25,566 nt of DNA from Euryarchaeota archaeon UBA549. Lineage in GTDB: Archaea > Thermoplasmatota > Poseidoniia > Poseidoniales > Poseidoniaceae. The first letter of the stretch is position 1, and each line of letters begins with the position of its first letter. The notes beneath the pieces were generated by a model. It was not told where the DNA came from. It worked only from the letters and a program-made list of their open reading frames with translations, and made no database searches. Positions 7,058 to 15,181 of the stretch are shown here, piece after piece. A program made the translations under genes and the position numbers. The stretch covers positions 1 to 25,566 of the forward strand of contig DAGF01000106.1 of assembly GCA_002495645.1 (NCBI GenBank). The letters run 5' to 3'.

Positions 7058-8233
7058 ATGGCAGCGGAGAATACGTGGTCTCCAGCGCCTGAAAACACCC
7101 TGGAAAGTCTTCGCCATGCCATCAACATGTTTGATGGAATTGAGTTTGATGTCCGTATCACGGCTGACAACCAACTCATCATCCACCACGACCGCACGGT
7201 GTCGGTTCCACCCTCCCATTTGCAAGGAAAGCCCAAATGGCTCGAGGAATGGACCCATGATGAATTGGTGGATTTGGGTTTTCTCAGCTTTGAGGCTTTT
7301 CTCGACGACCCGACCGTTCAACGCTTGTGGCGAGATGAGGGGAGGATGGGGTGCATTGAGATCAAACGGCCGCATCCGAAAGCCAAGACGGGTGGAGGGT
7401 TTTTTGGAAGAAAGCACCACAACCAGCACATTGCAAACGCCATGCGGCTTGCAGAGCAGGCCTTGGATGCACGTGAAATTCCCAAAGAAAACACCGTGTT
7501 CTACGCCTTTCATCGAGGCATGCCGGCCTCCGCTCGGTTATCGAAGACTCAGCGGCCTTGGGCGGCCCTAATCCCTTACATTCCCCCCTACGGAACGCGG
7601 AGAACCCAGCGCGTCCAAGTTTTCCCTCAATTCTTCACGACCTCGTTCAAGCGACTGGTGAAACAGCATCGCTCACAAGGCAGTTCCATGTTGCCTTGTG
7701 CGGTTGAATATTTTCAATCCTCCACCCGGCATGTCCCGATAGGACGACACGTCGGCCTCACCGGGAGCGCCTTGGACCGGCTTACCCTTGCTCGAGAGGG
7801 TATGCCAACCTATGTCTGGCCAACCCGGCTCGGGATGGAACATGACCTGTTACGCGCCGGCATGACGGGGCTGACCGACCATGCAGACCCAAATTTGCGA
7901 TGGCTCCCCTCAGGCCACGCTCGTTGGCTGAAACCCGGACTGCGCCCACTCCTCGATGCCGAGTGGGACCATCTGAAAACAGCGACTCAAGCCAACCATC
8001 TCGACCTTCTGCGAAGGTTAGAGGAGGAAACGCCAACATGGGCCGAAGCGGATGCTTCACGGCGCCATGCGCTTGTTTCAGAAATGAGGAAACGATGGCG
8101 ATGGAACATGGGTGTTGACGAACTGCTCGCCCGCTACGACGGCGCTGCACCGCCATCATACGCACCGAGATTGATTGGCCACCGAGGATCTGGAAAAACA
8201 GAGAGGCCGGTCTTGAACCCTCACTCAATGTGA
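7058..8233 (+). CDS. Glycerophosphodiester phosphodiesterase-like protein with permuted HRG motif
   Basis: The 391-residue protein contains GDPD-family motifs in a rotated order. The N-terminus begins at PENTLES (11-17), then GIEFDVRIT (27-35; E29 and D31 as metal ligands), LIIHHD (40-45; catalytic His44), CIEIKRP (99-105; Glu101), and PTYVW...GMTGLTDHADP (250-278, last barrel strands). The HRG that normally opens the family (strand 1) is absent from the N-terminus. Instead RLIGHRGSGKT (371-381) lies at the very C-terminus after a ~85-residue helical linker. A TGA at 7031 in the same frame and the lack of an HRG codon run upstream rule out a longer start. Family reaction: hydrolysis of glycerophosphodiesters to glycerol-3-phosphate and an alcohol. 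Its stop overlaps the citrate synthase stop by 13 bp. Confidence 0.8.
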   Translation: MAAENTWSPAPENTLESLRHAINMFDGIEFDVRITADNQLIIHHDRTVSVPPSHLQGKPKWLEEWTHDELVDLGFLSFEAFLDDPTVQRLWRDEGRMGCIEIKRPHPKAKTGGGFFGRKHHNQHIANAMRLAEQALDAREIPKENTVFYAFHRGMPASARLSKTQRPWAALIPYIPPYGTRRTQRVQVFPQFFTTSFKRLVKQHRSQGSSMLPCAVEYFQSSTRHVPIGRHVGLTGSALDRLTLAREGMPTYVWPTRLGMEHDLLRAGMTGLTDHADPNLRWLPSGHARWLKPGLRPLLDAEWDHLKTATQANHLDLLRRLEEETPTWAEADASRRHALVSEMRKRWRWNMGVDELLARYDGAAPPSYAPRLIGHRGSGKTERPVLNPHSM

Positions 8234-9387
8234 CGGAGTTCTTGCTCTTCTGCAATGTACTTCGGACGGTAGATTGGCGTTCCTTTTCCGCCTCGCATGA
8301 CGGTGCGCTCATCGATGATTTGAGCCCCGATTCCGGCGACACGTGCCCAACCAAAGAAGGTCGTGTAGTAGGTTGGGTCCTTGAAGCCCACGTGGTGAAG
8401 GAGCGCACCACTGGCGATGTCAACATTGGCGTTTGGATTGGAGATTTTCTTGTTCTCAGAGAGCACACGAGGAGCAACTTCTCGCAGTGTTCGAATGATT
8501 TTGAAATTCTCATCGTCCGGGCAGAGCTCTTCTCCAAGAGCGAACTGTACGGTCGCTCGTGGATCTTCTGCTCGGAGAACGGCGTGGCCAAATCCGAACA
8601 CTGGGCGCTTTGCGGCAAGTTCACCACGGACAAAGGCCTCGACTTCCACAGGGTCACTGGTGCCGATTCGAAGCACGAACTCAAGGCACGACTGGTTAGC
8701 ACGACCGTGGAGTGGGCCCGACAAGGCGTTCATGGCCCCTGCGATGGAGGAGTAGACGGTGGCGTGGCCCGAGGCAATCGCTTTTCCGGTGAAGGTCGAG
8801 AGGTTACCGCCACCGTGGTCCATGTGAAGGACGAGGTAGGTTGCTAAAATTCGCTCCATCAGGTCGTCGTCCACACCGTCCAAAGCCAGCGTACGGACGA
8901 AGCGTTGAACCATGGTCGCCGAGAGGTCGTCATCTGGAATGTTGTCGCTTCGGCCCTCTCGAATCCTGAACAAGAGGCCCATCATACGAGGCATGCGAGC
9001 GATGAGGTTGAGGGCGTCGTCCTTCCAATCACCCGTGGTGTCCAACATGCCCAAGGTGTGAATGCCAACGCTCAACCAATCCATGGGGTGGCCATCCTTA
9101 GGCAAGGTGGAAAACACAGCGGCGACGCTGTCAGGAACATGGCCTCGGGAGGCGAGGTCTGCCTTGAAGCGCTCCGATTGTTCGGAGGTTGGCAACTCTT
9201 TGTTGAAGAGAAGATACACGATGTCTTCAGGTGGGTGGTGAGCGAGTTCGGCAATAGGGTAGCCGCAGTAATGGACGCCTTCAGTGGGCGTGACGAACGA
9301 GGTGCGACAGGTGCCAACTGGGACGCCTCGAAGGCCTGTATTGAGGTGTGAGGTGTGGACGGTGAACATTGGTTCATCTTGCGTCAT
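8221..9387 (-). CDS. gltA: Citrate synthase (type II/archaeal)
   Basis: Condenses acetyl-CoA with oxaloacetate to citrate, the entry step of the TCA cycle. Numbering from the chosen start (388 residues, close to the ~385 of archaeal enzymes), the catalytic residues are His191 (LHMDHGGGN), His227 (GPLHGRAN) and Asp323 (NANVDIASG). GFGHAVLRAEDPRA, with its CoA/oxaloacetate-binding His and Arg, is also present. The start at 9387 is chosen over an in-frame ATG at 9417 for two reasons. A TATA-like box at 9429-9424 puts the transcript start near 9400, downstream of 9417, and GGGGGAGG lies directly before 9387. It could also act as 2-methylcitrate synthase, but nothing nearby suggests a methylcitrate cycle. 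Confidence 0.93.
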   Translation of the reverse strand: MTQDEPMFTVHTSHLNTGLRGVPVGTCRTSFVTPTEGVHYCGYPIAELAHHPPEDIVYLLFNKELPTSEQSERFKADLASRGHVPDSVAAVFSTLPKDGHPMDWLSVGIHTLGMLDTTGDWKDDALNLIARMPRMMGLLFRIREGRSDNIPDDDLSATMVQRFVRTLALDGVDDDLMERILATYLVLHMDHGGGNLSTFTGKAIASGHATVYSSIAGAMNALSGPLHGRANQSCLEFVLRIGTSDPVEVEAFVRGELAAKRPVFGFGHAVLRAEDPRATVQFALGEELCPDDENFKIIRTLREVAPRVLSENKKISNPNANVDIASGALLHHVGFKDPTYYTTFFGWARVAGIGAQIIDERTVMRGGKGTPIYRPKYIAEEQELRHIE

Positions 9388-9423
9388 GTGCCTCCCCCGT
9401 AAATGGCCGACATCCATGTTCTG

Positions 9424-9429
9424 TATAAA
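9424..9429 (-). promoter_or_regulatory. TATA-like box for citrate synthase
   Basis: TTTATA on the minus strand, within ATTTATACAG, is centred near 9426. With the usual ~26 bp spacing transcription would begin near 9400, giving a leader of about a dozen bases containing the GGGGGAGG ribosome-binding site before the ATG at 9387. Confidence 0.6.
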
Positions 9430-9450
9430 TGCGGCTCATGCCCAAGGCCA

Positions 9451-9479
9451 AACAAGAAAACGGTGTTGCCAGCAACACC
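9451..9479 (-). terminator. Hairpin plus T-rich tract ending the 13946-9488 operon
   Basis: Reading the minus strand just after the YkgJ stop codon, GGTGTTG and CAACACC form a perfect 7-bp stem with a 4-nt loop. Directly after it comes GTTTTCTTGTTT. A stem followed by a T-rich run is terminator-like. It sits between the operon end (9488) and the citrate synthase promoter (9429-9424), where a transcription stop would be expected. Archaeal termination relies mainly on the T-tract, so the hairpin itself may be incidental. Confidence 0.5.
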
Positions 9480-9487
9480 TGCGCAGC

Positions 9488-9964
9488 CTAACGATTCCAG
9501 CGCCGCTTCTCGGGCGGCCATGTTCGGAAGCCTTTCGTCGAGGTGCGGTCGGCAAAGATGTTGATACGGATGGTTTGCCCGTCGATAAGGATCGCATCCT
9601 CGGCGTCAATGCCCGGGCACGTTCGCTTCACCTTCTCCCACGCCGAGGGTGTGGCGAGGTTTTCTGCCCACCACGGAAAGGCCCGGCACTGCTGCGGGCG
9701 AACCTCGTAAATATTGCATTGCTTCTGCTCGTTCAAATGGATGCAAATCCCGTCGTCCTCTCGGCTTTTCAAAACATAGCGGCCATCAAAGGTGGTTCGA
9801 GTGTCTCGCTCGAGCCAGGTGGGTACATCCAATCCTGCGTGGTCGGCAAGCCTCGTGGCGTCATCGGCCGAGAGGTAGACGATGCCGCCCGGTTCGTCAC
9901 AACATTTGCCACAATTGGGCTGGCAGGCGAAGTTGACACCTTTCATCCACCAAGGTGCCCTCAT
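9488..9964 (-). CDS. YkgJ-family cysteine-cluster protein (putative Zn/Fe binding)
   Basis: A 158-residue protein with the YkgJ (UPF0153) cysteine pattern: C14-x3-C18-x2-C21-C22 near the N-terminus, then C74, C83, the CNIYEVRPQQCRAFPW block (83-98) and C116. These cysteines are thought to bind zinc or an iron-sulfur cluster, and the biochemical role of the family is not established. Its ATG (9964-9962) overlaps the stop of the DnaA-like gene (ATGA), so it is translated as the third gene of that operon. An internal Met at residue 7, just before the first cysteines, is an alternative start. Possible roles are metal handling, or modification of a neighbour's product. Both are inference. Confidence 0.85.
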   Translation of the reverse strand: MRAPWWMKGVNFACQPNCGKCCDEPGGIVYLSADDATRLADHAGLDVPTWLERDTRTTFDGRYVLKSREDDGICIHLNEQKQCNIYEVRPQQCRAFPWWAENLATPSAWEKVKRTCPGIDAEDAILIDGQTIRINIFADRTSTKGFRTWPPEKRRWNR

Positions 9965-12000
9965 TCTTCCTCACCCTTCAACACCGTTCGGGGATGAAGA
10001 CGAGCGAGGTGAACCACGTTCTTCTTGGGCTCTTCCTCCAGCAAATCATCCGCTGAAATCCCAGTGCCGTCAATGTTCCATTCACCCTCTGGCTCAAAGG
10101 AATCAATGGATTCTGCTGGAGGCGAGGAAGGCTTGCGCTTTCGGCGACGAGGCACTCGTCGTTCTCGCTTGGCCTGCACGTCCTCCTCGAACGGTGGCAA
10201 AGGTTCCCGCTCGGGGTCAAGTTCAACTAAACGCTCTTCCAGTGAGCGCAATTCATCAGCGATGGTGATGAGTTCGTCGATATCGGCTTCAACGGCCCTC
10301 TGAGCGAGCACCACCATCTGCTCCTCGAGGCGTTGGAGTTCAAGTGAGGCGGAGACACTTTGGCTGGTTGACGCATTCATGCGCTGGTCAATGGCCTCAT
10401 CGATGTCGACCAGCACCTCAACGGCGCGGCCAACATCTTGACCGTCCAGAGGATCATTGGCTCGAATGATGTACTTCTCCCGCTCGTGAACATCGAGAAC
10501 CGAAGGACGACCCGGCTCAACGGGGTCAACGCTCTCACGCAACCGCTCTTCGAGATGACGAGCACCTTCACCGATGGCCTCATCCTCCCAGCCTGGCGGT
10601 TCGTAGTCATCCTCAGCCCACGCTTCGAGGGGGCTGTGCAAATCGATACCACCCGCCTCCAAAGTTGAATACACGCTGTCCAACGCATCGCCAACGAGCC
10701 GAGACGCAAGGTCTTCAACGCGTTGATGCTCTTCGACAACCGCAGGGGTTTGACCGTTGAGGAGCACATCATCGACATCATCATGGTCGAGCAAAACCGC
10801 ACCGTTTTCAAACGCCAGAGCCAACTGCTCCAAGCGCGTTTCAACCATACGCCAACCGTGCGGTTGCATCCGGCTCAGTTGCGCGAGATGTCGGTCCGAG
10901 ACGAGCAAATTACGCTGTGCACATCGCCATCGGGCGAAGGCCATGAGCGTTGGAGGTTGGGGTGATTCAAGACGAACTTCAAGGGATGAACGGAACACTT
11001 CCTTTAATCGCGAGGGTGGGAATCCATCCACGGCCAAGCGGCCGCCAGCAACCACTTGCACCCCGTGATTGAGCGCGTGGTCAACCAGCACGCCGAGTTG
11101 GTGCCCCCACGTCTCGTGTTTGGCGAATTCGTGAAGGTCGTCAATCACCAATGCAGTCGCACCGGGCAGCGCGTTTTGCCACGATGCTTCAAGGGCGTCA
11201 GTTCCGGCTACATCCGCTGCCGTGATAAACAACACATGACCTTCCTGACGACGGAGCATGGCTTGGCCGGTCGCATGAAGCACGTGTGAACATCCGGCTT
11301 GTGGCTCCGCCACAATGAGGACTGGATTGAGGTGGTGTGCCGGCCTGTCGATGACCTGCTCGCAATACTGCGTGGCTTGGAAATTCTCCTCAGCGACGAA
11401 CCACTGCTTGAAGGTGGATGTGGTTGACCAACCCAAGCGCTGGGGCCAAGAGGAGGTCAAGTTCAGGACGCGTGTTGCGTGGAAGGCATCGTCCTGTTGG
11501 GGTGGCGCAAGCTCTTCACCAAGTGCGCTGCGGACTTCTCCACGTTGCTCACTCAACACTTGACTCCAAACAGGTGTCCCATCATCCTCCACACCCACGT
11601 AGAGGTCACTTGATTCTGTTTCGACAGGGGGATTGTGAGCGGCATCGAGTCGCTGTTGAAGGTGCATCAATCGCTGTGCAACATGATGGGCGTATCCAGA
11701 TTCTCGCTCAAGAAACGACGACGGGGTACCGACATCAGCCCCAAGAATTCGGTCAGCGATCAAGTCATAGGTTGGACGTTGGGCGACACCCACGGTTTGG
11801 AACAGGGAAAGGGGGCGTTGAGGAACACTGGTCTTTCCAAGCAGGGTGTTGAGTTTGGAGCGAGCAGGGCGTTCCTTTTCTGCTCCGGCTTGCTCATTGG
11901 AGGGTGAAGCGCTCGTGTTTTGTTGAGCGTGAATGGAATCCCGAAGTTGACGCTTCGCTTCCTCAAGCTGCGCCCGCAGTTTGGTCGGTGGTGAGGTCAT
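9961..12000 (-). CDS. DnaA/Hda-like AAA+ protein with degenerate Walker A
   Basis: A 679-residue protein. Residues about 196-395 align by eye with the DnaA AAA+ core: TFKQWFVAEENFQAT (DnaA TFxNFVxGxxNxxA), HHLNPVLIV (YNPLFIY), AEPQAGCSHVLHATGQAML (GGxGLGKTHLLHAIGNxxL), ATALVIDDLHEFA (Walker B, LLIDDIQFL) and GVQVVAGG...RLKEVFRSSLEV (sensor 1/arginine region). The Walker A lysine position is Cys237 (AGCSH), so ordinary ATP hydrolysis is doubtful although the Walker B acidic pair is kept. The N-terminus (1-60) is charged and probably coiled. A helical region (about 420-600) and a basic RRRKRKP stretch follow. No DnaA-type DNA-binding domain IV is evident. It is coupled by ATGA overlaps to a DUF835 gene upstream and ykgJ downstream. 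Function unknown. A scaffold or regulator is more likely than an initiator. Confidence 0.72.
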   Translation of the reverse strand: MTSPPTKLRAQLEEAKRQLRDSIHAQQNTSASPSNEQAGAEKERPARSKLNTLLGKTSVPQRPLSLFQTVGVAQRPTYDLIADRILGADVGTPSSFLERESGYAHHVAQRLMHLQQRLDAAHNPPVETESSDLYVGVEDDGTPVWSQVLSEQRGEVRSALGEELAPPQQDDAFHATRVLNLTSSWPQRLGWSTTSTFKQWFVAEENFQATQYCEQVIDRPAHHLNPVLIVAEPQAGCSHVLHATGQAMLRRQEGHVLFITAADVAGTDALEASWQNALPGATALVIDDLHEFAKHETWGHQLGVLVDHALNHGVQVVAGGRLAVDGFPPSRLKEVFRSSLEVRLESPQPPTLMAFARWRCAQRNLLVSDRHLAQLSRMQPHGWRMVETRLEQLALAFENGAVLLDHDDVDDVLLNGQTPAVVEEHQRVEDLASRLVGDALDSVYSTLEAGGIDLHSPLEAWAEDDYEPPGWEDEAIGEGARHLEERLRESVDPVEPGRPSVLDVHEREKYIIRANDPLDGQDVGRAVEVLVDIDEAIDQRMNASTSQSVSASLELQRLEEQMVVLAQRAVEADIDELITIADELRSLEERLVELDPEREPLPPFEEDVQAKRERRVPRRRKRKPSSPPAESIDSFEPEGEWNIDGTGISADDLLEEEPKKNVVHLARLHPRTVLKGEEE

Positions 12001-13946
12001 GGTTCTTCACCGCTGTACCGCTTCAACGCCTCGCCGCGTTCGTTGTAAAGGGCCGTTGCATCCATGCCATCAGGCTCGTCAAAGGTGGACCATTCCACAT
12101 AGGCTTTCTCAACATCCACCTTGGATTGGGATTTGGAAGACGCTTCTCTGGACGGCTTATTCCCTTCCTCAACTGGACGAATACTGTTGGTCAAAGGCGT
12201 TCCATCGGCATCAGACGGGAGTTTGACCGTTTTGTTGATTTCCGGCGTAGGCAGGCTTGCATTGGACAGGTCGGGGGAGCCCACGACATTGTCCTTGAGT
12301 GCCTTGGTCTGTACGGGGTAGGTCATTTTCTCTTGACGCTCAAGAGCATGGCTTTGCTTGTTCGCAAACACATCCATGTTCTCCTTACGGAAGGATTGCT
12401 TTGGTTGTGCCTTCTCGGGCCAGTCCGGCAGGGCTGGAGCGCTGCTCACGACCGCTGAACTCCTGTTGGAGGACAAGCCTTGGCCAATATCGGGTAGTTT
12501 TGGCGTCTGCTTTCGCGCAGGAAGGCGTTGGGGAGCACGAAGTTGGGGCGGGACATCCTCAACAACAGGTTGAGACCGACGCCGGCGCTTGACAACAACT
12601 GGCGAAACATCATCTTCGTACTTCACTTCTGCCGCCCTTGGCGATTCGCTGACAAAACGCCCGTGAAGCACGCTGCTTTCGACGTCCGGCCGCCACGGTG
12701 TTGAGCCAATGGCCACGGTGTTGGAGGGCTCGTCTGATTCAAATTCATGCCCCTCTACCTGCTCTGGCCAGGCCTCAACGACCTCGCTCAACGCTTGAGT
12801 CGCCTCAATTCGCTCATCATCATCGGGGGCGAAACTTCCTCCCTCAAAGGCGCCCATATCGGTGATGGCGGGGCCGCCGACCTTGGCTCCCTGATGCTGA
12901 ATTTGGGCCTCGAGCCATTGTTCCTCTTCCTCATCGGGCGCCAACAAGACCGGGTGGTCCCACAGAACATCGGGGTCGTCCGCCCATTGCAGGATAGTGC
13001 TGCGACGAAGGTTCGTCGTTTCCGAGGCTATTGAACGTTGAATGGCGGTCTCAAACAATTCCAAATCGGTGGTGATGAGGGCGATGTGGTCGTTGAAGCG
13101 CACGCCGTCGCAAATGGAGCGAAGCACGTCCACCATGCCGTTGTCGCCAAACGCATTGGCCAATCGGTCCAACCCATCCATGAGGAGGACCGAACGCTCG
13201 TTGCCCCATTGAAAGGCATTGACCACAGCGTGAAGGGCGGTTTGGTCCTGAAGCACCTCATACCCTCCATGTGGGGAAAGCAAGGCATAGGATTGCGGGG
13301 CAGGCAAACGGTGGGTGGCGTCGGTTTGTGCATGTGGGAGCCCGAACAAACCGAGCAGTGGCATGCCGCGCTCGGCCAACTCAACACCCAGAGAAATCAT
13401 CGGATGCGGGTCGGGCGAATCCAGAAGATAGACATGGCCTGGTTCAAGCTGTGGTGTTGAGGCCGACACGGTGTCTCTTCGGCGGTGTTCGGTTTCCAAC
13501 GCCAAGGCTTCAATGTCCTCCAAGCGTGCCGCACGTCGCCAAGAACTTGAGGGCAAGCGAACGCTGGACCACCAAGAAGCGGAGCCGTCCTTCTGCTCTT
13601 GGTGCTCAAGATGAAGCACGCTTTGCGGATGTTGAGACATCGTGGAACGCAGAGCGTTCATCGTCAATTCATAGAGAAACAATTCGTTCCCAACATCCAA
13701 GGCGTCCTCTTCAATTCGCAGGAGAGCCTCGAGGCCTTGCTGCTGCGCTTGGTCTCGATGGAAGGCCATCACCGGCTGGCCGAGTCGGAAAAGCAACCAG
13801 CCTTCACGAGCGTCATCGCCCGAAGTTGACCGGATACACACGGCTCCAGACTGTTCGTGAACGGCGAGATTTCGAACCAAAACTCGGAGAACATCGACGC
13901 CGCCACGCCGCTGTTCCACCATGTCGCCGTGTTCGATTGTGACCAT
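11997..13946 (-). CDS. DUF4388-like + DUF835 domain protein with long disordered tail
   Basis: A 649-residue protein of three parts. Residues about 15-115 (GAVCIRS...GWLLFRLGQPVMAFH...GLEALLRIEEDAL) resemble DUF4388/PatA N-terminal domains, found in prokaryotic signalling proteins. Residues about 168-305 match DUF835: PGHVYLLDSPDP, a glycine turn (GMPLLGLFGLP), then SVLLMDGLDRLANAFGDNG (252-270) and HIALITTDLELFE. DUF835 looks like a degenerate P-loop/RecA-like fold with a Walker-B-like strand and is largely archaeal. From about 330 to the end the sequence is disordered, rich in Pro/Ser/Lys/Asp. It is the first gene of the operon and its TGA overlaps the ATG of the DnaA-like gene. Start may instead be Met9 (13922). 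A signalling or spatial-organisation role is inference. Confidence 0.72.
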   Translation of the reverse strand: MVTIEHGDMVEQRRGGVDVLRVLVRNLAVHEQSGAVCIRSTSGDDAREGWLLFRLGQPVMAFHRDQAQQQGLEALLRIEEDALDVGNELFLYELTMNALRSTMSQHPQSVLHLEHQEQKDGSASWWSSVRLPSSSWRRAARLEDIEALALETEHRRRDTVSASTPQLEPGHVYLLDSPDPHPMISLGVELAERGMPLLGLFGLPHAQTDATHRLPAPQSYALLSPHGGYEVLQDQTALHAVVNAFQWGNERSVLLMDGLDRLANAFGDNGMVDVLRSICDGVRFNDHIALITTDLELFETAIQRSIASETTNLRRSTILQWADDPDVLWDHPVLLAPDEEEEQWLEAQIQHQGAKVGGPAITDMGAFEGGSFAPDDDERIEATQALSEVVEAWPEQVEGHEFESDEPSNTVAIGSTPWRPDVESSVLHGRFVSESPRAAEVKYEDDVSPVVVKRRRRSQPVVEDVPPQLRAPQRLPARKQTPKLPDIGQGLSSNRSSAVVSSAPALPDWPEKAQPKQSFRKENMDVFANKQSHALERQEKMTYPVQTKALKDNVVGSPDLSNASLPTPEINKTVKLPSDADGTPLTNSIRPVEEGNKPSREASSKSQSKVDVEKAYVEWSTFDEPDGMDATALYNERGEALKRYSGEEP

Positions 13947-13959
13947 GCGGACCCACCCT

Positions 13960-14436
13960 ATGACAGCACCTTCCTCAAACCCCCTCTTGAAGGGTGCGGC
14001 AGTTCTGCCGAAAGGCGAAGCGTTTCAAGCCATGATTCCTCGCACGGACATGGACCCGTTGACCGCCGGACCGCTGGATGCGGACGAAACGCAACTGCTC
14101 AACGAAGGGCTCCATCGATTTGACACCGGACAATTTTGGCACGCTCATGAATCGTGGGAGGATTTGTGGAATGCTCTGAAGGCAAGAGAAGCACCAAATG
14201 GAGAAATTTTACTGGTCCAAGGACTCATCCAAACGGCGGCGATGTTGCTTCACCACCAGCGGAAAAACGCCGTTGGCGTTCGTAAGCAATGGGCGAAGTT
14301 GGAACCAAAGTTGAACGGCTGGTCAACGGCGTGGGGGCTTGACATCGCGACCCATCTCGAGGTGATTGAATCCTACGCCCTTGACGCAGACACATGGCAG
14401 CAAACTGCGAGCGAGCACCAAATGCCTCGAGCGTGA
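13960..14436 (+). CDS. DUF309 family protein
   Basis: The conserved part is FDTGQFWHAHESWEDLW, then GEILLVQGLIQTAAMLLHH and a following VGVRKQWAKLEPKL segment. This is the DUF309 signature: an all-helical domain with a HxxxE(x)xW pair, often suggested to be metal-binding, of unknown biochemical function. From the start shown it has 158 residues. Starts at 13921 and 13945 would overlap head-to-head with the divergent DUF835 gene, and ATGs at 14032 and 14050 are also possible because the domain begins only near 14070. A small palindrome, CGGCAGTTCTGCCG at 13997-14010, would be in the leader if the later starts are used. Followed by a membrane-protein gene 31 bp downstream. Confidence 0.8.
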   Translation: MTAPSSNPLLKGAAVLPKGEAFQAMIPRTDMDPLTAGPLDADETQLLNEGLHRFDTGQFWHAHESWEDLWNALKAREAPNGEILLVQGLIQTAAMLLHHQRKNAVGVRKQWAKLEPKLNGWSTAWGLDIATHLEVIESYALDADTWQQTASEHQMPRA

Positions 14437-14467
14437 GGTTCAAAGTCAGCGGCGTTTGGTTGAAGTC

Positions 14468-15124
14468 ATGGTCGATGAGGAATCGGTGCTCCCCACCGAC
14501 ATGCTGCGCTTCATCGACACACCCGTTGCGCAGCCACTGGTCAAGGGACGAAACGTCGCCCTCCTTGGAAGCGCAGTGTTCGCCGTCATCCTGTTCATCC
14601 TTCTGCGCCAGTTTGCGTTATCATCAACGCTCGCTGCCCTTTTTGCTGCCGCCACCCTTGGCCTTAACCTCACGGTCGTTTGGCTTCGCTTCCAAAGCCA
14701 TGCCAGCACCCCCTTGGCCGTGAACCTCAACCACCCGTTCATGGACACCGAACCGATGGGGGAAGCGAGGATTTTGATTCGTTTAACCGATGGGCGTTGG
14801 GTGCAACCTGGGAAATACAGAGTACGTACGATGCCCGATGAATTGCTCGGCGGGTTCACCTTGGTCAAAGACACCGACGACTATCCAGCCATTGGCCACT
14901 TTTCCTCGGCAAAAGATGCATCTGGCACCCTTACCCGACACCTTGCGCTCATCAACCAAGCCATCGCACTTCGTGATGCGGTCAACGATGTTCCCGATCC
15001 CATTGAAGAAGCGAGGGATAGAGAGGCTATGGATTCGGGTTTGCTCGAACGTTCGTGGCTCGAAGATGAAGAAGCCGTGGATGTTGAAAGCCCACTGGTA
15101 TCGTTTTTCCGTGGCAAAGAATGA
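14468..15124 (+). CDS. Two-TM membrane protein of unknown function
   Basis: I do not recognise the family. The start at ATG 14468 (MVDEESVLPTDML) gives 218 residues and avoids overlapping the DUF309 gene; further in-frame starts upstream would. Two adjacent hydrophobic helices at about residues 29-48 and 51-69 are followed by a soluble region of ~150 residues containing a basic-aromatic segment (DGRWVQPGKYRVRTMPDELLGG) and an acidic C-terminus (LEDEEAVDVESPLVSFFRGKE). The soluble part is probably cytoplasmic. Codon use and composition match the neighbours. It lies in a plus-strand run with DUF309 and the next membrane protein. Confidence 0.65.
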   Translation: MVDEESVLPTDMLRFIDTPVAQPLVKGRNVALLGSAVFAVILFILLRQFALSSTLAALFAAATLGLNLTVVWLRFQSHASTPLAVNLNHPFMDTEPMGEARILIRLTDGRWVQPGKYRVRTMPDELLGGFTLVKDTDDYPAIGHFSSAKDASGTLTRHLALINQAIALRDAVNDVPDPIEEARDREAMDSGLLERSWLEDEEAVDVESPLVSFFRGKE

Positions 15125-15181
15125 AACTTTTCGCCGAAAAAAGACCCGTATCTTCAAAACCGTTACCGTCGACCGGAAGGT

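Noticed and set aside
7782..8702. 306-codon minus-strand frame spanning the GDPD and citrate synthase ends
   Set aside because: It overlaps two well-supported genes, crosses their convergent ends and gives a Ser/Arg-rich translation with no family features.
9961..12000. Reading the DnaA-like gene as a decayed pseudogene because of the Walker A loss
   Set aside because: The frame is intact over 679 codons, start and stop are coupled to both neighbours, and Walker B and flanking motifs are preserved, which argues for function without ATP hydrolysis.
13997..14010. Palindrome CGGCAGTTCTGCCG as a regulatory operator of the DUF835/DUF309 divergent genes
   Set aside because: It is short, probably lies inside or very near the coding region of the DUF309 gene, and there is no second copy or adjacent TATA box.
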